From Actinomycetes bacterium (GTDB lineage: Bacteria > Actinomycetota > Acidimicrobiia > Acidimicrobiales > Ilumatobacteraceae), in assembly GCA_023417265.1 (NCBI GenBank), contig JAEZFY010000201.1:1-5177 (forward strand): DNA of 5,177 nucleotides. Reading direction: 5' to 3'. The translations under genes and the position numbers were made by a program. Shown here one piece after another: positions 1 through 4,766 of the stretch. Each line of letters opens with the position of its first letter. The stretch's first letter is position 1. The notes under the pieces were generated by a model. That model was not told the DNA's origin and did no database searches. It saw only the letters and a program-made list of their open reading frames with translations.

Positions 1-308
1 ACGCCGCCCGCCTGGTGGCGGTCGCCGCCCGCCTGGCGCGGGCGCACCGCACCTGGCAGCGACCGGCGATCACCGACCCAGCGCGCACGCCCGAAACCGG
101 GCTCGCCGTGTACGGGCGCTGCGGCCAGGGGTGCTTCCGCTGCCACGACACGATCGAGGCCGTGACGGTCGGTCGCGCCGGCCGCATGCTGTATTGGTGC
201 CCGGGTTGCCAGACGCGACTCGACCGCCGCCCAGCGCCGGCGCGGCCGATGGATCCGCACCCGGCGGCGGCGAAGTACCTCGCCGAGCTGCGCCGCCGCC
301 CCGACTGA
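1..308 (+). CDS. Fpg/Nei-family DNA glycosylase, C-terminal part (5' end outside window)
   Basis: This is the C-terminal end of a bifunctional DNA glycosylase/AP lyase that removes oxidised bases in base-excision repair. The frame is open from base 3 to the TGA at 306-308, giving 101 visible residues. The GTG at 15 is internal, because the frame continues upstream to the window edge. What is visible is the end of the helical region (AARLVAVAARLARAHRTWQ), then the family hallmark VYGR followed by a zinc finger at 132-209 with ligands C-x2-C and C-x2-C, ending YWCPGCQ as in the Nei branch. The Arg five residues before the third Cys matches the conserved finger Arg that contacts DNA. The finger spacing is x18, against x16 in E. 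coli Fpg and Nei, and an extra Cys precedes the first ligand. About 32 residues follow the finger, a longer tail than in E. coli Fpg. The catalytic N-terminus and H2TH domain lie outside the window, so Fpg versus Nei/Nei2 cannot be settled; Nei-like is favoured. Confidence 0.88.
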   Translation, partial: AARLVAVAARLARAHRTWQRPAITDPARTPETGLAVYGRCGQGCFRCHDTIEAVTVGRAGRMLYWCPGCQTRLDRRPAPARPMDPHPAAAKYLAELRRRPD

Positions 309-331
309 GTTCGCGCCGCCGGATCAGTCGG
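301..331. terminator. Inverted repeat spanning both convergent stop codons
   Basis: The eight bases ccgactga (301-308) and tcagtcgg (324-331) are perfect reverse complements separated by 15 nt. Each arm holds the stop codon of one of the two convergent genes. It could form a hairpin in either transcript and act as a weak bidirectional terminator, but no T-run follows on either strand and both arms are also explained by each gene ending in Asp-stop. The function is inferred and weak. Confidence 0.3.
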
Positions 332-2888
332 TCGAGATCGCCTCGAGCACGTCCATCCGACTGGCCTTGAACGCCGGGTAGGTGGCTGCGACCACGGCCG
401 CCAGCACGGCGAACACGAGGGCGATGATGAGAATCGGCCACGGGAACGTGAGCTGGCTGATGACGTTGTCGGGCACCGCCAGCGTGAGCGCGGTGCCCAT
501 GCCGATACCGACCACGGCGCCGACGACGATGCCGAACACGGCGACGATGACGGCCTCCCAGCGCACCGACCGGCGCAGCTGACGGCGCCCCATGCCGACC
601 GCCCGCAGCAGGCCGATCTCGCGAGTCCGTTCGAACACGGCGAGGGCGAGCGTGACCGCGATCCCGAAGAACGACATCAAGATCGCGAATCCGAGCAGGG
701 CCGTGATGACCACGAGGAGCTGATCGATCTGGGCCGAGATCTCCTCGCGGAACTCGGCGTTGCTCTGCAGTTCGGCTTGCGGGAACTGCTCGAGTGCGGC
801 CTCGATGGCCGGCGTGCCGACCCCGGGCTCGACGCCGTCGGCGAGCTGGGCGAGCACGAGCTGGTCGGCGACGGCCTGGGTACTGACCGCCTCGAACTGC
901 TCGAGCGAGATGTAGAAGTTGCCGAACGTGTTGTCGGCGAACAGCCCGGCGATCGTGAGCGTGCCGGTGACGCTGTTCTGGTAGGTGACGTCGAGCGAGT
1001 CACCGACCGCGAGCCCGCGGTCGTCGGCCCACTCGTCGAAGACCATCACCGAATCGGGTCCGGCGAGGGCTTCGAAGCTGCCGTCGGTGACGTCCGGGTC
1101 GAGCAGCGCGGCGAACGTGTCCGGGTCGACCGCGCCGATCGCCATCTGGTCGCCCGAGGCGGTTTCGGTGGCGAAGATCCCGCGCACCGGCGACACCGCG
1201 CCGAGCTCGGGGAGCCCGGCGAGGGTGTCGGCGACGTCGCCGGGCAGCAGTGCCATCCCGCCCGAGCCGGTGACGATGTAGTCGGCCTGCACCGAGTTCT
1301 CGAGCACGGCCGTGAAGCTGTCGCGCAGCGAGTACGCGAACACCGCGGCGGCCGAGATCAGGGCCGTGCCGATCATCAGCGCAGTGGCCGTGCGGGCGGT
1401 GCGCTGCGGGTTGCGGCTGGCGTTGTCGCGGGCGATCCGGCCGGCGACCGGGAAGAGACGCTTGATCGGGGCACCGATCGCCCGGCTCACCGGGTAGGCG
1501 ACGGTGGCCGAGAGGCTGGCGATCCCGAGGAACGTCAGCACGGCCCCGCCACCGCCGAACAGGATCAACCCGCGCGTGCCGCCGGGGCGAGCGAACAGGC
1601 CGATCAGGAACGCGGCCAAACCGACGCTGGTAAGGATCGCCCCGCCGAGCAGGCGCCGGCTCGTGGACAGCGCTGCGTACCCGAGTTCGGGTCGCATCGC
1701 CGCCACCGGAGGGATCCGGGCGGCCCGCCGGGCGGGCACGATCACCGATAGCAGGACGGTGCCGAGCCCGACGATCAGCGACACGATCACCGTGCGCGTC
1801 AGCAGGCGCAGGGCGATGTCGGGGAATCCGGCGCCGGCGGCGTTGAAGATCGCCACCAGCCCCGACGCCACGAGCAACCCACCGAAGATCCCGGCGAGCG
1901 TGCCGAGCGCAGCGACGACTGCGGCTTCGAGCACGATCAGCGCGCGCACTTGGCGCGTGTTCGCCCCGACCGCCCGCAGCAACGCCATCTCGCGCAGGCG
2001 CTGACCGATCGTGATGCCGAAGATGTTGTTGATGATGAACGCCGAGACGAACGAGGTGATCACGGCGAACACCAAGAGGCCGGTGCCGAAGGCGTCGATG
2101 ATCGTGCCGATCGCATCCTTGCTCTCCTCGGCCAGCTCGGCCGACGTGATCACTTCGCCGACCGGTGGCAGCACCGCCTCGATCGCGGCCTGGGTGGCGG
2201 CAAGGTCGGCTCCCGGCTCGACGACGATGTCGACAGTGTCGACGAAACCTGCCGCGCCGAGGATGTCGGCGGCGTACGCCGGGTCGAAGGCCACCAGCTG
2301 GGCGCCGCCGATGCCCGACCCGTCGGGCATGCCGACGATGCCGGCGAGCTGGAACTCGCGCAGCCCGCTCGACAAGATCACGGGCACCGTGTCGCCGACC
2401 TGGTAGTCGGCGTGGTCGGCAGTCTTCTCCTCGAGGGCGACCTGGTCGGGGCCCTGCGGAACGGCACCCTGGAGCAGGCGCGGCAGGTTGGGCAGGTCCT
2501 TGCGCGGCTCGTACCAAGCGATGCCGAACTGGGGTGCCCCGGACGACGCCAGCGGTTCACCGTCGGCGTCGATGATCTGGGCGAAGCGGCTCCAGTTGGG
2601 GTCGGCGAACTGCACGCCGGGCACCGCCGCGACGGGGTCGACGACGTCGGCCGGCAACGGGTCCCGGACGGCACCGTCGACGATGTCGGCGCCCTGGAGG
2701 CGGGCCCGGACCTGGAGGTCGACGCCTGCGCTGAGGTCGTCGAAGAGCTCGTTGAACGTGGCTCGCATCGAGTCGGCGAGCACGAACGAACCGGACACGA
2801 ACGACACGCCGAAGGCGATCGCCAGGGCGATGAACACGTTGCGGCCCCAGCGGGCGCGCAACGACTTGCGAGCGAGGGTGGCGATCAT
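324..2888 (-). CDS. FtsX/MacB-type ABC transporter permease, 10 TM, two FtsX domains
   Basis: This 854-residue inner-membrane protein is the permease of an ABC system of the MacB/LolCE/FtsX class (type VII), which couples cytoplasmic ATP hydrolysis to movement of large periplasmic or extracytoplasmic domains. It is a tandem duplication. TM1 is at about 16-38, a first extracytoplasmic domain at 39-265, TM2-4 at about 268-290, 318-346 and 364-385, two linker TMs at about 416-433 and 441-465, TM7 at 499-519, a second outer domain at 520-720, and TM8-10 at about 722-750, 778-804 and 816-838. Each half carries the FtsX coupling-helix motif (RLREMALLRAVGAN at 297 and ERTREIGLLRAVGMG at 753), and each ends in the usual P-A-x-x-A-x-R tail. 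The start is the ATG whose ATGA overlaps the ATPase stop, so translation is probably coupled; I see no good Shine-Dalgarno. The frame stays open 121 codons further upstream, inside the ATPase gene, but that stretch is Arg-rich shadow sequence and was excluded. The substrate is unknown. Confidence 0.95.
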   Translation of the reverse strand: MIATLARKSLRARWGRNVFIALAIAFGVSFVSGSFVLADSMRATFNELFDDLSAGVDLQVRARLQGADIVDGAVRDPLPADVVDPVAAVPGVQFADPNWSRFAQIIDADGEPLASSGAPQFGIAWYEPRKDLPNLPRLLQGAVPQGPDQVALEEKTADHADYQVGDTVPVILSSGLREFQLAGIVGMPDGSGIGGAQLVAFDPAYAADILGAAGFVDTVDIVVEPGADLAATQAAIEAVLPPVGEVITSAELAEESKDAIGTIIDAFGTGLLVFAVITSFVSAFIINNIFGITIGQRLREMALLRAVGANTRQVRALIVLEAAVVAALGTLAGIFGGLLVASGLVAIFNAAGAGFPDIALRLLTRTVIVSLIVGLGTVLLSVIVPARRAARIPPVAAMRPELGYAALSTSRRLLGGAILTSVGLAAFLIGLFARPGGTRGLILFGGGGAVLTFLGIASLSATVAYPVSRAIGAPIKRLFPVAGRIARDNASRNPQRTARTATALMIGTALISAAAVFAYSLRDSFTAVLENSVQADYIVTGSGGMALLPGDVADTLAGLPELGAVSPVRGIFATETASGDQMAIGAVDPDTFAALLDPDVTDGSFEALAGPDSVMVFDEWADDRGLAVGDSLDVTYQNSVTGTLTIAGLFADNTFGNFYISLEQFEAVSTQAVADQLVLAQLADGVEPGVGTPAIEAALEQFPQAELQSNAEFREEISAQIDQLLVVITALLGFAILMSFFGIAVTLALAVFERTREIGLLRAVGMGRRQLRRSVRWEAVIVAVFGIVVGAVVGIGMGTALTLAVPDNVISQLTFPWPILIIALVFAVLAAVVAATYPAFKASRMDVLEAISTD

Positions 2889-3646
2889 CCGTGGCCGATC
2901 TGCTTCATCTGGTCGATGATCGTGTCGGCGGTCGGGTTGCTGAGATCGGCGACGACGCGACCGTCGGCGAGGAACACCACCCGGTCGGCGTAGGCGGCGG
3001 CGTACGGGTCGTGGGTGACCATCACGATCGTCTGCCCGAACTCGTCGACGGCGGCGCGCATGAACTGCAAGATCTCGCTCCCCGAATTCGAGTCGAGATT
3101 GCCGGTCGGTTCGTCGGCGAAGATGATCTCGGGCTTGCTGGCCAGGGCGCGCCCGACGGCGACGCGTTGCTGCTGGCCGCCGGACAGCTCGCTCGGACGA
3201 TGCTTGAGGCGCTCGCGCAACCCGACCGTGTCGATCACGCGGTCGAGCCACGTCTGGTCGGGCTTGTCGCCACCGAGCATGATCGGCAGCACCATGTTCT
3301 CGCGAGCGGTCAGGGTGGGGATCAGGTTGAACGCCTGGAACACGAACCTGACCTTGGTGCGGCGCAACTCGGTGAGCTGCTTGTCGCTGAGCGACGCCAG
3401 GTCGGTGTCGCCGATGTAGACCGCGCCCGACGTCAGCGAGTCGAGCCCGGCGAGGCAGTGCAGCAGGGTCGACTTGCCCGAGCCCGACGGGCCCATGATG
3501 GCCGTGAACTGCCCGGGCTCGGCGGCGAACGTCACCCCGGCGAGGGCGTCGACGGCGGCGTCCCCCTTGCCGTAGCGCTTGGCGGCGTCGACGGCGCGGG
3601 CCGCCGCGCGGGTGGGTGCGTCAGGGGTCGGCTCGGCGAGCGTCAT
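2885..3646 (-). CDS. ABC transporter ATP-binding protein (MacB/LolD-like)
   Basis: This 253-residue cytoplasmic ATPase powers the permease encoded immediately downstream. All nucleotide-binding motifs are intact: Walker A GPSGSGKST (52-60), Q-loop Q104 in FVFQAFNLIP, signature LSGGQQQR (154-161), Walker B IIFADEP with catalytic E179, D-loop GNLD (182-185) and switch H212 (VTHDP). The FQ-x-FNLIPTLTARENV-like stretch and the TGNLDS motif place it in the LolD/MacB/FtsE group that pairs with FtsX-type permeases. The start at 3646 is the only plausible one, since the next Met is M51 in the Walker A region. It gives a roughly 20-residue Ala/Pro-rich leader before the usual KRYGKGDAAVDAL start of the fold. 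No strong Shine-Dalgarno precedes it, only AGG three to five bases from the ATG. A TAGAAC -10-like hexamer ends seven bases before the ATG, so a leaderless transcript is possible. The stop overlaps the permease start (ATGA), indicating an operon. Confidence 0.96.
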   Translation of the reverse strand: MTLAEPTPDAPTRAAARAVDAAKRYGKGDAAVDALAGVTFAAEPGQFTAIMGPSGSGKSTLLHCLAGLDSLTSGAVYIGDTDLASLSDKQLTELRRTKVRFVFQAFNLIPTLTARENMVLPIMLGGDKPDQTWLDRVIDTVGLRERLKHRPSELSGGQQQRVAVGRALASKPEIIFADEPTGNLDSNSGSEILQFMRAAVDEFGQTIVMVTHDPYAAAYADRVVFLADGRVVADLSNPTADTIIDQMKQIGHG

Positions 3647-3662
3647 GGCCTACGTTCTACTC

Positions 3663-3675
3663 GGCGCAGTGCGCC
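3663..3675. promoter_or_regulatory. Perfect 13-bp palindrome in the divergent intergenic region
   Basis: The sequence ggcgca-g-tgcgcc is a perfect inverted repeat with 6-bp arms around one central base. It lies 17-29 bp upstream of the ABC ATPase start codon and about 117 bp upstream of the divergent gene. For the ATPase it would sit between the possible TAGAAC -10 (3654-3659) and the -35 area, a typical place for a repressor to bind. The palindrome is seen directly; an operator role is inference, and GC-rich palindromes of this size can occur by chance. Confidence 0.3.
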
Positions 3676-3778
3676 GTCCCCACCGACGTTCGATATTCGC
3701 CGACGCGTCGACGCCGCAGCTGACAGTCTGTTCGGTCGCGCTCCGGGGCGACACACCAACTCACCCATCTGCGCACGT

Positions 3779-3783
3779 GGAGG
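3779..3783 (+). promoter_or_regulatory. Shine-Dalgarno site of the acidic membrane-anchored protein gene
   Basis: GGAGG is followed by an 8-nt spacer and the ATG at 3792. This near-ideal site fixes the start at 3792 rather than at the in-frame upstream codons inside the ATPase gene (from 3579). Confidence 0.88.
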
Positions 3784-3791
3784 CCCCCGAC

Positions 3792-4691
3792 ATGTCCGAT
3801 CAGCCACCGTTCCAGCCGCCGTCCGAGCCGCCGTACAACCCGCGGTTCGATCCGCCCACCGGCCAGCCGGCGAGCCCGGCCACCGAAGCGGTGGCCGTGT
3901 CCCCGATCGCACCGAAGTCGAACCCGTGGAAGCCGGCCGCGCTCGGTTTCGCCGCGGCGGCCGTGCTCGGCGGCGGCATCGTCGGCGTGCTCGCCCTCAC
4001 CGGCGGCGACGACGAACCCCGCCCGGCCGTCGCCCAGGCGGGCACGGTCGTGCCGGGCGTGCAGGAGCAGATCGACGCTGCCAATCAGCAGCTCGACGAC
4101 GTGCTCGCCTCGATCCCACCGGTGCCGTCGATGCCGGGCATCCCCGACGTTGCCGTACCTCCCACGACGCCCGGCAACGAGGACACGTCTGCCGGCGACA
4201 GCGACGTCACGATCTCGATCCCCGACGCCGCCGAGCTGGGCGCCATCACGGAGTGCCTCGGCATGGCTGACCTGCTCGGTGAACTCGACCTCGGCGCGCT
4301 GGATCTCGGTGAGCTCGGTCAGTTGCCGATGGGGTCGCTGCCGAACTTCTCCGAGATGTCACCCGACGAACTCGCCGAGCTCGACGTCGCCGAGCTGCTC
4401 GAGCTGATGTTCGGTGAGATGAGCGCCGACCTACCCGGCGGCACGCTGCCGTTCGACATGAGCATCCTCGAAGACCTCGACCTCGGCGAACTCGGCGAGG
4501 CCGGCACGCTGACGCCCGAGCAACTCCAAGAGCTGATCGAGTCGCAACTCGCCGAGCTCGGCCCGTTGCCGAGCATGCCGACGATGCCGGGCATGCCGCC
4601 GATGCCGTCGATGCCGGCCGTGCCAGGCATGCCGATGCTTGACCCCGCCCAGGTCGAGCAGTGCTTCGCCGAGGTGATGCCGCCCGGCTGA
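3792..4691 (+). CDS. Unrecognised membrane-anchored protein with acidic, Met/Pro-repeat outer domain
   Basis: I do not recognise this 299-residue protein. Residues 1-45 are a proline-rich, probably disordered tail (QPPFQPPSEPPYNP). K42, K47 and W46 precede one hydrophobic segment at about 48-69, so the tail should be cytoplasmic and the rest outside the membrane. An A-Q-A at 81-83 could instead be a signal-peptidase site, though it lies 12 or more residues past the segment. From residue 78 to the end there are 39 Asp/Glu and no Lys, Arg, His, Trp or Tyr. The outer part has, in order, a short Gln/Asp-rich helix (90-106), four P-x-hydrophobic triplets (109-120), a Ser/Thr/Asp/Gly linker, an acidic Leu-rich region with an internal duplication (about 146-257), eight P-x-Met-type triplets (260-283), and a short end with C291. 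The only other cysteine is C155. A good Shine-Dalgarno sets the start. The gene diverges from the ABC operon and may share its regulation; a functional link is inference. Confidence 0.88.
   Translation: MSDQPPFQPPSEPPYNPRFDPPTGQPASPATEAVAVSPIAPKSNPWKPAALGFAAAAVLGGGIVGVLALTGGDDEPRPAVAQAGTVVPGVQEQIDAANQQLDDVLASIPPVPSMPGIPDVAVPPTTPGNEDTSAGDSDVTISIPDAAELGAITECLGMADLLGELDLGALDLGELGQLPMGSLPNFSEMSPDELAELDVAELLELMFGEMSADLPGGTLPFDMSILEDLDLGELGEAGTLTPEQLQELIESQLAELGPLPSMPTMPGMPPMPSMPAVPGMPMLDPAQVEQCFAEVMPPG
4116..4151 (+). repeat. Short P-x-hydrophobic tripeptide block (4 units)
   Basis: Residues 109-120 of the acidic protein read PPV-PSM-PGI-PDV, four consecutive Pro-x-hydrophobic triplets. It is a shorter version of the block near the C-terminus, and together the two bracket the acidic Leu-rich region. 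Confidence 0.75.
4299..4559 (+). repeat. Internal duplication in the acidic Leu-rich region
   Basis: Within the acidic protein, residues 170-205 and 229-256 share the order LDLGELG, a short loop, then (S/T)P(D/E)(E/Q)L(A/Q)EL and a Leu/Glu helix ending in x-EL. A further partial copy, LGELDLGAL, occurs at 162-170. The copies have diverged, so this looks like an old protein-level duplication rather than a recent DNA repeat. Confidence 0.65.
4569..4640 (+). repeat. P-x-Met tripeptide repeat (8 units)
   Basis: Residues 260-283 of the acidic protein are PSM-PTM-PGM-PPM-PSM-PAV-PGM-PML, eight 9-nt units in a row. Codons for Pro and Met are almost always ccg and atg, while the middle codon varies. 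Regular Pro spacing of three favours an extended polyproline-II helix with the methionines along one face. Confidence 0.88.
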
Positions 4692-4708
4692 CCGGGCCCG
4701 AGCCGCGG

Positions 4709-4741
4709 CGAGGGCCCCGGGCGATGTGCCCGGGGCCCTCG
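4709..4741. terminator. Bidirectional hairpin terminator between convergent genes
   Basis: A perfect 14-bp GC-rich stem (4709-4722 with 4728-4741) closes a 5-nt loop, gatgt. It lies 17 nt after the stop of the acidic-protein gene and 25 nt after the stop of the convergent peroxiredoxin gene. No T-run follows on either strand, as is common for intrinsic terminators in high-GC actinobacteria. Position and stem strength support termination in both directions. Confidence 0.8.
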
Positions 4742-4766
4742 ATCGTTCAGCCGTGCGGCGCGTCGC

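Larger units (their letters stand above)
3647..3791. promoter_or_regulatory. Divergent intergenic region with promoters for both flanking genes
   Basis: These 145 nt must hold the start signals for the minus-strand ABC operon and the plus-strand acidic-protein gene, since the genes diverge. I can see a TAGAAC hexamer on the minus strand (3654-3659), a small AT-rich patch around 3689-3697, a CTGACA hexamer on the plus strand (3720-3725) that resembles a -35 but has no matching -10, and two short palindromes (3663-3675 and 3701-3710). None makes a convincing full sigma-70-type promoter, so exact promoter positions are not called. Confidence 0.55.

Noticed and set aside
1000..2517. 505-codon minus-strand open frame overlapping the permease
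   Set aside because: It is an alternative frame of the same strand, extremely Arg/Pro/Ala-rich, with no domain. The permease frame has clear FtsX motifs throughout.
777..2993. Long plus-strand open frames (777-1751 and 1950-2993) opposite the permease
   Set aside because: They are antisense to an intact conserved gene and have the Arg/Asp/Gly/Val-rich composition expected of high-GC shadow frames, with no recognisable domain.
2889..3251. In-frame upstream extension of the permease reading frame by 121 codons
   Set aside because: It lies entirely inside the ABC ATPase gene in another frame and reads as Arg-rich, low-quality sequence. The ATGA overlap and the typical permease N-terminus (MIATLARKSLRARWGRN) support the start at 2888.
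3720..3748. Sigma-70-type promoter for the acidic gene based on CTGACA
   Set aside because: The expected -10 position about 17 bp downstream is GC-only sequence with no TA-type hexamer, so a promoter there is not supported.
3579..3791. In-frame upstream extension of the acidic-protein gene
   Set aside because: It would overlap the ATPase gene and its start region, and the ATG at 3792 has a well-placed GGAGG. The extension has no recognisable features.
2891..4270. 459-codon plus-strand open frame spanning the ATPase, intergenic region and part of the acidic gene
   Set aside because: It runs antisense to the ATPase and out of frame with the acidic gene, and shows only repetitive Gly/Arg/Val composition.
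4569..4640. Collagen-like or CRISPR-like repeat
   Set aside because: The 9-nt units are in-frame coding triplets of Pro-x-Met type, not Gly-x-y, and there are no spacers between repeats.
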